Source: Cyclobacteriaceae bacterium (lineage in GTDB: Bacteria > Bacteroidota > Bacteroidia > Cytophagales > Cyclobacteriaceae). Taken from it: a DNA stretch of 64,000 nucleotides. Positions 45,301 through 53,251 of the stretch are shown here, in pieces. The translations under genes were made by a program, and so were the position numbers. The notes beneath the pieces are model-generated. The model worked only from the letters and a program-made list of their open reading frames with translations, made no database searches and had not been told where the DNA came from. Numbering within the stretch: position 1 is the first letter of the stretch; each line of letters begins with the position of its first letter. The DNA is taken from NCBI GenBank assembly GCA_021648745.1, contig JAKISE010000002.1, positions 1 to 64,000 on the forward strand, written 5' to 3'.

Positions 45301-46898
45301 TAATTTACTACACAGAAAATGTTATTGATGCACTTACTGGAGATAACATTGCTTCTCTACATCAGGTAAATATAGATGGCACAAATGATGTTGTATTAGT
45401 TACCGAAACTATCGCAGGCCAGCAATACACCTATAACGATGTGGTAATTAATGCCACGGCTAATACTATTTACTGGACAGCCTCAAATGGAGATATATTT
45501 AATGCTGCTGGTGACATTTTTCAAGCAAATTTAGCGAATGTTTCTGGAAGCAAAAATACAATCCCATCGATTTCTCCCAATTTACCCTATGGTTTAGCTA
45601 TAGATGTTAATATTGGGAAAATATATTGGACAGATATGGCTGGTAATATGAATTCCCCTCCGGCAGCAGTGAATAGTGCTAATTTAGATGGGAGTGGAAA
45701 AATAGTTTTACAATCAGACCTTCCAAACCTTAGCAGCCCTCTATTTATATCTCTCGATATTTCGCAACCAGCTGCTGGTTGTCAAGCCCCACCTACAGCC
45801 GATGCAGGGGCAGACCAATTTGTTTGTAGTACCGATATTGTAAATCTAGTGGGTATAATTGGAGGAGGAGCTAGTTTTAGCACATGGTCAACTTCTGGAG
45901 ATGGTTCTTTTGGCAATATTAATTTACCAAACACCACCTATACATTAGGCTTCAATGACAGAAACACAGGCTCCGTAATCTTAACCTTTACAGCATCCGC
46001 AGTAAATTGCACAGATGTAAATGACCAAATGATTGTAACCATTAGCCAGCCAATAAGCATAATAGATCAATCAGCCACTATAAATGTAAACGAAACCTCC
46101 ACCATAGATGTTTTTAACGGAAGTTTTATTAATAATGATGATGTAACAACTACCATCCTTTTATCTCAACCACAAAAAGGTACTGCAATAATTAATAATG
46201 ATGGCACCATTACATATACTGCTTTGGAAGGCAATGTAGGAACAGATACGTTTGATTTTCAAGTAGAAAACCAATGCAATCAAACAGCAAACGCTACCGC
46301 AACAATCACCATTCCTAATACGACTCCAGAGTTTAATGATGGCAACGCTACCACCATACCTGGTGTACCTGTAACCATTAATATTATCGACTTAATTACA
46401 GATCTAAATGGCAATATAGATTTATCGTCCATACAGATAATTCAACAACCTGGTAGCGGAGCTCCTGCTACTTTAGATGCAGACAATAATTTAGTTGTTG
46501 ACTACACTGGAATGATATTTTTTGGGGTAGATGAGGTTGTGATTGAAGTGTGTGATTTTGATGGCGCATGTACCGAAGCCAGCATTTTTATAACGGTAGA
46601 AGCTTTACCCATTGAAGCTTATAATGCCGTAAGCCCTAATGGTGATGGCAGGCACGACTTTTTAGAATTTAGGTACATAGAAGCCTACCCAACTAATAAT
46701 GTTAAAATATTTAACCGATGGGGCGATATTGTTTTTGAAATAGAAGGCTATAATAACCAAGATAAAATTTTTACGGGCTTGGCCTCCGTAGGTGGAGCCA
46801 AAGAATTACCAACTGGCACTTATTATTATACCGTTGTTTTAAAACTACCTACAGATAAATTTGAAACCGTAAAAGGTTATTTTGAGTTGAGGAGGTAA
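42387..46898 (+). CDS. Giant BspA-like adhesin with T9SS type B sorting domain (copy 2)
   Basis: 1503 aa, paralogue of the protein at 34221 with the same domain order: signal peptide, PKD-like segment (WGDGMNDTGVNGNITHTY), BspA/DUF285 repeats (~85-420), choice-of-anchor D domains, YWTD-like propeller (VYWTEESGNEINRANFDG), Big/cadherin-like domains and a type B C terminus (SPNGDGRHDFLEF ... FNRWGDIVFE ... FELRR). The N-terminal ~25 and C-terminal ~200 residues are almost identical to copy 1, while the middle differs strongly. That pattern suggests diversifying exposed domains between constant export signals. Confidence 0.9.
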   Translation: MKKIKIYILGLFMLYGGIASAQFITTWKTDNNGSSSDDQITIPTLGGGYDYKVDWGDGMNDTGVNGNITHTYAIAGTYTVTITEDFPRIYFNNGGDKDKILTIEQWGTNPWTTMASAFSGCSFLTIATGAGAPNLSSVTNLTEMFRNTDLFNSDLSSWDVSNIITMRRMFRFAEAFNGNISGWDVRAVLDMSEMFIFAENFNQDIGAWEVGNVTNMGFMFFAAFAFDQDISFKPGGGNNGDDAWNTANVTNMRSMFESALDFNQNIGGWDVSSVTNISSMFNDASAFNQNISSWNLSGVTSWSNLFRYATVFNQDLSAWNVYSSSITDMSSMFQGATAFNQDISSWDVSNVSDFNGMFENNTAFNQDISGWIVSSAIGMQRMFNGASSFNQNLGGWEVSNVTNFIDMLNNSGLSVDNFDNLLIGWEGLTLSMNENLGAFALNYCNGESARASIITSFNWTINDAGQNCILVFEGSDTTGPEIVNGQANPFDFGSINTGANKTYSFTIQNRTSSVITNFNVVPTLGSMVFSVTSPAFPVTITSGNSLTIVVQLNSPTSGAFNETLSITSDSFTNPFEFNLIGEVTAITQPEIKIFDNNTTTGNIILDGDVSGLIIGSTLRGTDAIRQITIENKGSAVLNITGVSVTGGAFSLNNPSVPFTIPIDGTLVLTITLDGTVSGNFAETLMIESNDSDENPYDFLITGDIFGPAIAVFDGPNRFSFPTIPNGMGYTIDFMSATVGTDITRQITIINSGMVDLTVSDISVAAPFTVVPPTPYPFIIPAIEDGSPGVRVVEITLSGMAQGSFNEPIAIINNDDDDSSFSFNLTGEITAPEPKVYWTEESGNEINRANFDGTSFEQYHAEPTYNPRGIAINTLNKIVYWTNNWGQIRKGEIDPTGLVNVNNFMNDGIDTNREMGGIALDVTGDNMYWVSTYDGKIKTASLLETDPANVTITELVLGLSNPIGIAIDTTANLIYYTENVIDALTGDNIASLHQVNIDGTNDVVLVTETIAGQQYTYNDVVINATANTIYWTASNGDIFNAAGDIFQANLANVSGSKNTIPSISPNLPYGLAIDVNIGKIYWTDMAGNMNSPPAAVNSANLDGSGKIVLQSDLPNLSSPLFISLDISQPAAGCQAPPTADAGADQFVCSTDIVNLVGIIGGGASFSTWSTSGDGSFGNINLPNTTYTLGFNDRNTGSVILTFTASAVNCTDVNDQMIVTISQPISIIDQSATINVNETSTIDVFNGSFINNDDVTTTILLSQPQKGTAIINNDGTITYTALEGNVGTDTFDFQVENQCNQTANATATITIPNTTPEFNDGNATTIPGVPVTINIIDLITDLNGNIDLSSIQIIQQPGSGAPATLDADNNLVVDYTGMIFFGVDEVVIEVCDFDGACTEASIFITVEALPIEAYNAVSPNGDGRHDFLEFRYIEAYPTNNVKIFNRWGDIVFEIEGYNNQDKIFTGLASVGGAKELPTGTYYYTVVLKLPTDKFETVKGYFELRR

Positions 46899-46948
46899 GT
46901 TTAAAAAAGTATTTTGTTACTTTTAACACTCTATTTAACAAACAAAGT

Positions 46949-47010
46949 TTGAGTCCACTCCGAAAAATAACCAATTTTATAAAACATGTGAGTTTGCGGA
47001 GTGGACTCAA
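46949..47010. repeat. Perfect 14-bp inverted repeat over a gene start
   Basis: TTGAGTCCACTCCG (46949-46962) and CGGAGTGGACTCAA (46997-47010), separated by 34 bases. The right arm covers codons 4-8 of the following gene (if it starts at GTG 46988). In mRNA this would be a strong stem near the translation start. Confidence 0.85.
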
Positions 47011-47506
47011 GTTTAAAGTTTTTTTTGCTTTGCTGTGTACACTTACGTTTACTCAGCTACAAGCACAACGTGTGTATCTGTTAAAATCTACAGCAAGCAC
47101 TTCGGGGGGCGTCATATTTTCTACACAAAGCAATGTAGCCATTAACCAAACCATTGGTCAATCCTCTTTAACCAATGCTTTTAGTAACCAAAAAATTACA
47201 CTTCTGCAAGGCTTTCAGCACCCTATGTTTAGTGCAGGTACAGGTTATACCCAAACGAATATCTCCATTTACCCAAATCCCTCTTCAGGAATCGTTTATA
47301 TAAAAACAATAGCTGAAGTACAATCAGTAGCATTAAAAGTAAATTTATATACAACTGAAGGAAAGCTGATTAAAGAAGCAATACCTGTAAAAACAAGTCC
47401 ACCCTATTCATTAAATTTTACAAGCCTCCCAAAAGGACTTTACCTGCTCAAGGTATTCAAAAAAAATGGAACACCTTTACACGCTACATTATTGATGATG
47501 CAATAG
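46988..47506 (+). CDS. Small exported protein with T9SS type A sorting domain
   Basis: 172 aa from a proposed GTG start at 46988. No in-frame ATG exists before the signal peptide (FKVFFALLCTLTFTQLQAQ), and a TTG at 46949 is the alternative. A short mature region (VAINQTIGQSSLTNAF ... LLQGFQHP) is followed by a type A sorting domain (IYPNPSSGIVYIKT ... GLYLLKVFK). It is mostly sorting domain, a pattern seen in small genes beside S74 or PorT-like genes in Bacteroidota. Start choice is uncertain. Confidence 0.7.
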   Translation: MSLRSGLKFKVFFALLCTLTFTQLQAQRVYLLKSTASTSGGVIFSTQSNVAINQTIGQSSLTNAFSNQKITLLQGFQHPMFSAGTGYTQTNISIYPNPSSGIVYIKTIAEVQSVALKVNLYTTEGKLIKEAIPVKTSPPYSLNFTSLPKGLYLLKVFKKNGTPLHATLLMMQ

Positions 47507-47536
47507 AATTTCTCCAAAAACCAGCACCAAAACTGC

Positions 47537-48172
47537 ATGAAATACATATTTTTAGTAATTATTTTAACACTTTCCCTGCTATCCAACGCACAGCAATCGG
47601 TAGGGTTTAGCCTAGGAGGCAATTTTAGCAATGTAAAGTTTAAAAACTCGAGCGGGGTTGTAGATAAAAACCTTAAAGGGTTGCCAGGCATAACTGCTAC
47701 AATGCTTTACAGTCTAAAACTAAATGAGCAAACCAAAAAAAAACAATCAGCCCATCTTTTAGGCATAGAGGCAGGTTATAAATCGAGCAAATTCGAAGAT
47801 AAAGAAAACAGCCTGCTAACCACATGGCAAATGCAGTATATCACATCCGTACTCACCTACCGATATTCTCCTAATTTTTTAAGTAAAACAGGGCTTTTTT
47901 TCGGAGGAGGCCTATCGTACGATTTTCTTTTAAGTGGCTCCCAAACACAAGGCTTTAGCCAGTTTGATATCACAGAGGAATTGAGCAGGGTCAACCTGAG
48001 TATAAATATTGAAACGGGCATTCGATATAATATTTCCGATGAAGCTTATACCACACTTTTGGTTAGTTATTTAAGAGGATTAAATAACTTGGAAAAAGAC
48101 CTGAATCAACAAGCAACTATTCACTCATTTAGAGTAGCAGCCACCGTATTTTTTCGTATAAATAGAAAATAG
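47537..48172 (+). CDS. Outer membrane beta-barrel protein (PorT-like)
   Basis: 211 aa. Signal peptide MKYIFLVIILTLSLLSNAQQ, then amphipathic strands (VGFSLGGNFSNVKFKN, GIEAGYKSSKFEDKE, GLFFGGGLSYDFLLSG, YTTLLVSYLRGL) ending in an aromatic C-terminal strand. It lies between the small T9SS protein and the S74 stalk gene, all close together and on the same strand, so the three may form one surface operon. Confidence 0.75.
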   Translation: MKYIFLVIILTLSLLSNAQQSVGFSLGGNFSNVKFKNSSGVVDKNLKGLPGITATMLYSLKLNEQTKKKQSAHLLGIEAGYKSSKFEDKENSLLTTWQMQYITSVLTYRYSPNFLSKTGLFFGGGLSYDFLLSGSQTQGFSQFDITEELSRVNLSINIETGIRYNISDEAYTTLLVSYLRGLNNLEKDLNQQATIHSFRVAATVFFRINRK

Positions 48173-48210
48173 CAAAAACTAAAAAATCACAAATAAAACG
48201 CTAAAGACCT

Positions 48211-51132
48211 ATGAAAACCTACCTCGTTTCCATTATTTTAATAGTAGTTAGTTTCTTTTTTACAAATACCACCATTGCACAAAATCTTGGCTTTACCTAC
48301 CAGGCAGTCGCTATCGACAAATCTCAATCCGAAGGATTTGGGCGAGATTCTCAAGGGGAGGTTTTAGCAAACCGTGATATTGATTTACGTTTTACTATTT
48401 TAGAAGGCAATGAAAATGGACCAGAGGTTTACCAAGAAACCCATATAGCTAAAACGGATGTTTTTGGAATTTTTAGGTTAATAGTAGGTAGAGGAAATAT
48501 TAGTTTTGGAAATAGGTTGGAAGATTTAAACTGGGGTGAAATTTCTTACTTTATGCAAGTGGAAATTGACTTGGGTAACGGATATGAATTTTTGGGAGTT
48601 GAGGAATTATTGGGTTCTCCCTATGCACTTAATGCAAAAATGCAAAATTTAACTTTAAACAATAATGAACTATCTATTTCAGGTGGAAACTCGGTAGTGC
48701 TATCAGATAATGATCCCACCAACGAATTAGTACAAGGTGTTACCCTATCAGGATCGATCCTTACTCTTACAGATGCTGGGGGAGATACTTCTGTGGATTT
48801 AAGCACCTTACCAAATGCTGATAACAGCAATACCAACGAACTGCAAACTATTTCGAAAACGGGTAGCACCGTAACGCTATCCAATAGTGGGGGTAGCTTT
48901 ACCGATGCCGTAAACGATGCTGATTTTGACCCTGCAAATGAAATTCAAGACTTGCAACTGGTAGGCAATAACCTAACAATTACCAATAACGGAACTGCAA
49001 CTACTATTGACTTAAGCCCGTATTCAGGTGGAGCTTTTACCACTACCGCCAACGTAACCTCCAATGCCCCAGGAGATTACACCACCGATGATTTTGTAGT
49101 TGGCAGCCCCCAATTAGATGACAACGGCAATGCAACTAACGACTTTCGTATGTTTTTTGATAAAAGCAAAGGGGCGTTTAGAGCGGGGTTTGCTAACGGT
49201 ACGCAATGGGATGATGCAAATCGAGGGCTGTATTCTGTGGCTATGGGTGAAAGTACGGTTGCATCAGGTCAAAGATCGACAGCTACAGGCAATTCTACCA
49301 TTGCTTCAGGTAATTTCTCCACCGCTATGGGTAGTAATAGTGTTGCTTCAGGTGAATATTCCACCGTTATGGGACTTAGTACCACAGCTTCAGAGGAAAG
49401 TTCCACAGCTATGGGTAATGGTACTCGTGCTTCAGGTATTAATTCTACTGCTATGGGAAGTGGCACTACTGCTTCAGGTATTAATTCTACTGCTATGGGT
49501 GCGACTACAATTGCTTCTGGAGGAGGATCAATCGCTATGGGTGCTAACGGTACTGTTGCTTCGGGGTTTGTATCCACGGCCATGGGTTACACTACAACTG
49601 CTTCAGGTGACTATTCCACAACCATGGGGAATCGAACTACTTCAAGATCCTTTGCAGAAACAACCCCTGGGGCATGGAATACCGATTACACACCAAACTC
49701 AGCAACAACATTTAATACTACTGATCGATTATTTGTAATAGGTAATGGGCAAAACGGAGCAACTCGCTCAGATGCCTTAATTATCTATAAAAGTGGCAAT
49801 GCCATTCTTAACGGTTTGCTTACCCTAGATGGCGATAATGCAGGAACTGGTGCTGCTTATACCCTGCCCGCACAAGATGGCACTGCCAACCAGGTAATAG
49901 CCACAGATGGGGCTGGCACCCTAAACTGGGCAGCAGGTTCAGGTGGTGCTTTTACCACCACCACCAACATTACCTCCAATGCACCGGGAGATTACACCAC
50001 CGATGATTTTGTGTTTGGCAGCCCACAATTGGATGATGACGGAGATGCCAATAATGACGCCCGTATGTTTTTTGATAAAAGCAAAGCAGCTTTTAGGGCC
50101 GGGATTGTTGACGGTACGCAATGGGACGATGCAAACCGGGGAGAGTATTCTGTAGCTATGGGTGTGAATACTACAGCATCAGGGGATATATCCATAGCCA
50201 TGGGTGAGGGTACTATTGCTTCTGGTAATCGATCCACAGCCATGGGGTTCAATACTATTTCTTCTGGTTGGTCTTCCACAGCCATGGGTGAGCGTACTAC
50301 TGCTTCTAGTAATCGAGCCACAGCCTTGGGTAACGGTACTACTGCTTCTGGTTTTTCTTCCACAGCCATGGGTAACACTACTACTGCTTCTGGAGATAAT
50401 GCCACGGCTATGGGTCTGAATACTACTGCTTCAGGGCGTGCTTCCACAGCCATGGGTGAGCGTACTAATGCTTCTGGTCATCGATCCACAGCCATGGGTT
50501 TCAGTACTATTGCTTCTAGTTTTAATTCCACAGCCATGGGTAACGGTACTACAGCTTCTGGAGATAATGCCACGGCTATGGGGTTCAATACATTTGCCCG
50601 GTCACTTTCAGAAACAACAATTGGTATATTTAATACTGATTATACCCCAAATTCGACTATTGGTTTTAATGTCGCAGACAGGTTATTTGTAGTTGGAAAT
50701 GGAAACAGCAATATTGGTCGCTCCGATGCCTTAATTATTTATAAAAATGGCAATGGCACGCTGGCAGGTACGCTTACCCAGCTCTCAGATGCAAGGCTAA
50801 AGCAGGAGGTTATGCCATTAGCAGCAAGCCTTACCAAACTCAGGCAATTGCAAGGGGTACATTACAAATGGAATGCCGTAAGACCGCACGATATGGAGAG
50901 CCTACAAACGGGCTTAATTGCGCAAGAAATCGAAAAAATACTACCAGAATTGGTAAAAGAGGCCTCAGATGGGTATAAATCCGTTAATTATGTAGGGCTA
51001 ATACCGCATTTGATAGAAGCCGTAAAAGAACTAGAAGCTAAAAATGCTTTACTTGAGCAAGAGAGCAGTGCAAAAATTAAGAGTTTGGAAGAAAGGCTAT
51101 TGAGATTGGAGAAATTAATTGAAGGTAAGTAA
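48211..51132 (+). CDS. Trimeric-adhesin-like stalk with YadA-type head repeats and peptidase S74 domain
   Basis: 973 aa. Signal peptide 1-23. Residues ~24-150 form a conserved lectin-like N domain (GFTYQAVAIDKSQ ... LLGSPYALNAK). Two large similar modules (about 270-530 and 575-850) each carry 14-residue YadA-head repeats (STAMGNGTTASG). From ~859 follows an intramolecular chaperone of the endosialidase/S74 type (SDARLKQEV ... GLIAQEIEKILPELV ... VNYVGLIPHLIEAVKEL) and a terminal coiled coil. S74 domains trimerise the stalk and then cut themselves off just before the conserved Ser of SDARLK. No T9SS sorting signal is seen, so the export route is unclear. Confidence 0.85.
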   Translation: MKTYLVSIILIVVSFFFTNTTIAQNLGFTYQAVAIDKSQSEGFGRDSQGEVLANRDIDLRFTILEGNENGPEVYQETHIAKTDVFGIFRLIVGRGNISFGNRLEDLNWGEISYFMQVEIDLGNGYEFLGVEELLGSPYALNAKMQNLTLNNNELSISGGNSVVLSDNDPTNELVQGVTLSGSILTLTDAGGDTSVDLSTLPNADNSNTNELQTISKTGSTVTLSNSGGSFTDAVNDADFDPANEIQDLQLVGNNLTITNNGTATTIDLSPYSGGAFTTTANVTSNAPGDYTTDDFVVGSPQLDDNGNATNDFRMFFDKSKGAFRAGFANGTQWDDANRGLYSVAMGESTVASGQRSTATGNSTIASGNFSTAMGSNSVASGEYSTVMGLSTTASEESSTAMGNGTRASGINSTAMGSGTTASGINSTAMGATTIASGGGSIAMGANGTVASGFVSTAMGYTTTASGDYSTTMGNRTTSRSFAETTPGAWNTDYTPNSATTFNTTDRLFVIGNGQNGATRSDALIIYKSGNAILNGLLTLDGDNAGTGAAYTLPAQDGTANQVIATDGAGTLNWAAGSGGAFTTTTNITSNAPGDYTTDDFVFGSPQLDDDGDANNDARMFFDKSKAAFRAGIVDGTQWDDANRGEYSVAMGVNTTASGDISIAMGEGTIASGNRSTAMGFNTISSGWSSTAMGERTTASSNRATALGNGTTASGFSSTAMGNTTTASGDNATAMGLNTTASGRASTAMGERTNASGHRSTAMGFSTIASSFNSTAMGNGTTASGDNATAMGFNTFARSLSETTIGIFNTDYTPNSTIGFNVADRLFVVGNGNSNIGRSDALIIYKNGNGTLAGTLTQLSDARLKQEVMPLAASLTKLRQLQGVHYKWNAVRPHDMESLQTGLIAQEIEKILPELVKEASDGYKSVNYVGLIPHLIEAVKELEAKNALLEQESSAKIKSLEERLLRLEKLIEGK

Positions 51133-51150
51133 AGACTCCTCACTACTGCT

Positions 51151-51235
51151 AAAAGAGATTCTTCAGGCGAAACCTTCAGAATGACGGTAAGGTAAAGACC
51201 GTCACTCTGAGCATTCCATGTGAAGAGTCTCTTTT
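51151..51235. repeat. 85-bp imperfect palindrome (Bacteroidota intergenic repeat)
   Basis: AAAAGAGATTCTTC (51151-51164) faces GAAGAGTCTCTTTT (51222-51235) with one wobble. Inside, CAGAATGACGGT pairs with ACCGTCACTCTG with one mismatch. The GAGATTC ... AATGACG wording resembles the units at 20104-20130. It lies between convergent genes and may act as a bidirectional terminator; it is of the kind dispersed in many copies in such genomes. Confidence 0.75.
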
Positions 51236-51258
51236 CGCTCTAAATTGCACTCCAAATT

Positions 51259-52299
51259 TTACTTTTTAAAATGGTTCCAGCCTTGTGCTTTCAAAGGTAT
51301 CCATGTTTTACTTTTGGTTACGAGGCCAGCATCTTTATCCTTTTCATCCATAAAACCTATAAAATGAATATCTCTGTGCTTCTCTAGTTTCTCAAAATCA
51401 GTTTGGCTAATGGTAAAAAGCAACTCATAATCTTCTCCCCCATTTAACACGCAGGTAATTGGGTCGAGCCCAAATTCAACTGCTGTTTCGTAGGTTTGGT
51501 TATCAATTGGCAATTTATCTTCATAAATTTTAATGCCTAGCCCGGAGTGCTTTTGAAGATGGAGTAGTTCTGAAGCCAACCCGTCACTAATGTCAATCAT
51601 TGAAGTAGGCACAATGCCCAAGTCATCTAGTTCATGAATAATATCCATTCGAGCGGTAGGCTTTAATTGACGGCCTACCAAATACTCATATTTATCTAGC
51701 TGAGGTTGCATATTTGGGTCAGACAAGAAGACTTGCTTTTCTCTTTCCAATACCTGTAACCCCACATAAGCTCCTCCTAAATCGCCTGTGGCACAAATAA
51801 TATCCTTGCCCTTAGCTCCGCTTCGTTTTACCACTTTGTCTTTGGCCACTTTACCAATGGCAGTAACCGAAACAAATAATCCTCCTGGTGAAGAAGAAGT
51901 GTCCCCTCCTACTAAATCTACTTTATAGTCTTCACAGGCCATATATACGCCTTCATAAAACTCATTAATAGCTTCTACCGAAAAACGGTTACTTAAAGCG
52001 AGACTAATCACGATTTGCTCAGGAATGGCATTCATGGCTGCAATATCTGATACATTTACAGCTACCGCCTTATAACCTAAGTGCTTTAAGGGAAAGTAAG
52101 ATAAATCAAAATGTACTCCTTCGCTTAACAAATCGGTTGACACCACTTTATAATAACCCCCTGCATCTATAAGTGCGGCATCATCTCCAATTCCTAATAC
52201 ACTCGATTCATTTCTAAGTTCAACAGATTGTTGAATTTGATCAATTAATCCAAATTCTCCAAGTTCTCCAAGTTCTGTTCTCTTTTCGCTATTCTCCAT
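51259..52299 (-). CDS. thiL: Thiamine-monophosphate kinase
   Basis: 346 aa. Phosphorylates thiamine monophosphate to the diphosphate cofactor with ATP. Family motifs of the AIR-synthase-like fold: GIGDDAALID (ATP/Mg site), DLLSEGVHFDLSYFP, VNVSDIAAMNA, GGDTSSSPGG, DISDGLASELLHLQ and LNGGEDYELLFT. The start (MENSEKRTELGELGEFGLI) overlaps the stop of the preceding epimerase gene by one base (TAATG), so the two are co-translated. Confidence 0.96.
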   Translation of the reverse strand: MENSEKRTELGELGEFGLIDQIQQSVELRNESSVLGIGDDAALIDAGGYYKVVSTDLLSEGVHFDLSYFPLKHLGYKAVAVNVSDIAAMNAIPEQIVISLALSNRFSVEAINEFYEGVYMACEDYKVDLVGGDTSSSPGGLFVSVTAIGKVAKDKVVKRSGAKGKDIICATGDLGGAYVGLQVLEREKQVFLSDPNMQPQLDKYEYLVGRQLKPTARMDIIHELDDLGIVPTSMIDISDGLASELLHLQKHSGLGIKIYEDKLPIDNQTYETAVEFGLDPITCVLNGGEDYELLFTISQTDFEKLEKHRDIHFIGFMDEKDKDAGLVTKSKTWIPLKAQGWNHFKK

Positions 52300-52706
52300 T
52301 ATTTCTTATCTTGACAAATTTCTACTAACACACCACCGGTAGTTTTTGGGTGTAAAAAACACACTAATTTGTTATCCGCTCCTTCCTTTGGCACTTCGTT
52401 TAATAATTCAAATCCCTCTTGTACTAAACGTTTCATTTCGGAGTAGATATCTTCTACACCAAAGGCAATATGATGAATTCCTTTCCCTCGCTTTTGAATG
52501 AACTTATGAATAGCCGAGGTTTCTGCAGTAGCTTCTAATAGTTCAATCTTAGTATCTCCTATTTTAAAAAAAGAGGTGGCTACTTTTTCACTGTCAACTT
52601 CTTCTACTTTATATTGCTTGGTGCCAAGCAATTTAGAAAAGAGTGTATTAGCTTCTTCTAAATTATCAACAGCAATCCCAAGATGTTCTATTTTTTGCAT
52701 GCTCAT
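52299..52706 (-). CDS. mce: Methylmalonyl-CoA epimerase
   Basis: 135 aa starting MSMQKIEHLGIAVDNLEEA; upstream in-frame codons are not family-like. Vicinal oxygen chelate fold with metal ligands in HLGIAV (first His), KGIHHIAFGVED (second His) and GVLVEICQ (Glu). It interconverts (R)- and (S)-methylmalonyl-CoA in propionate metabolism. It precedes thiL with a one-base overlap, although the two pathways are not otherwise linked. Confidence 0.93.
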   Translation of the reverse strand: MSMQKIEHLGIAVDNLEEANTLFSKLLGTKQYKVEEVDSEKVATSFFKIGDTKIELLEATAETSAIHKFIQKRGKGIHHIAFGVEDIYSEMKRLVQEGFELLNEVPKEGADNKLVCFLHPKTTGGVLVEICQDKK

Positions 52707-52906
52707 ATTATAGCTCAATTCAGTATTTTTGTAACAACCAACAACCAACTGATTTCTACTATTTGCAAATGTACTATCAATAACACTTAGGTTAGAGCAA
52801 TAGGCAGATATACATGTTAAATTGAGGTGATTTTTATACCCTAGATATGTAAATCATAACAGTTTTTGCTGTAGATTTAAACCTTATAACATAAAATAAC
52901 ATCGCT

Positions 52907-53233
52907 ATGATTACTATTTCAGATAAAGCCAAAATTGAACTTAAAACTCTTCGTAATAAAGAAGGACACCCAGATAACTATAATTTAAGAGTATCTGTAA
53001 AAGGAGGTGGCTGCTCTGGGTTAATGTATGATTTAGGCTTTGATGAAGATATTGGAGAGCGTGATGATGTATATGAAGACAACGGGCTCAAAATTGTAGT
53101 AGATAAAAAAAGCCTTCTATACCTGATTGGCACTACGTTGGATTTTAGTGATGGATTAAATGGAAAGGGTTTTCAATTTGTTAACCCTAATGCTACTCGT
53201 ACCTGCGGATGCGGGGAAAGTTTTTCTATATAA
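52907..53233 (+). CDS. IscA/SufA/HesB-family iron-sulfur protein
   Basis: 108 aa. The three conserved cysteines are present: C36 in VKGGGCSGLMYDLGF, and C100 and C102 in the C-terminal TCGCGESF. It is an A-type carrier or scaffold for Fe-S clusters in the cytoplasm. It stands alone and is convergent with miaA, so it cannot be assigned to the isc or suf route. Divergent from the epimerase gene with a 200-base gap. Confidence 0.94.
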   Translation: MITISDKAKIELKTLRNKEGHPDNYNLRVSVKGGGCSGLMYDLGFDEDIGERDDVYEDNGLKIVVDKKSLLYLIGTTLDFSDGLNGKGFQFVNPNATRTCGCGESFSI

Positions 53234-53251
53234 TAACGGAAGTAATAAACC

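Noticed and set aside
49240..50600. CRISPR-like regular repeats every ~42 bases
   Set aside because: The period is 14 codons of YadA-head repeats inside a continuous coding frame. There are no spacers and no cas genes.
49118..50692. Long open frames overlapping the S74 gene on both strands
   Set aside because: They arise from the repetitive codon pattern of the YadA-head repeats, have biased low-complexity translations and no start context.
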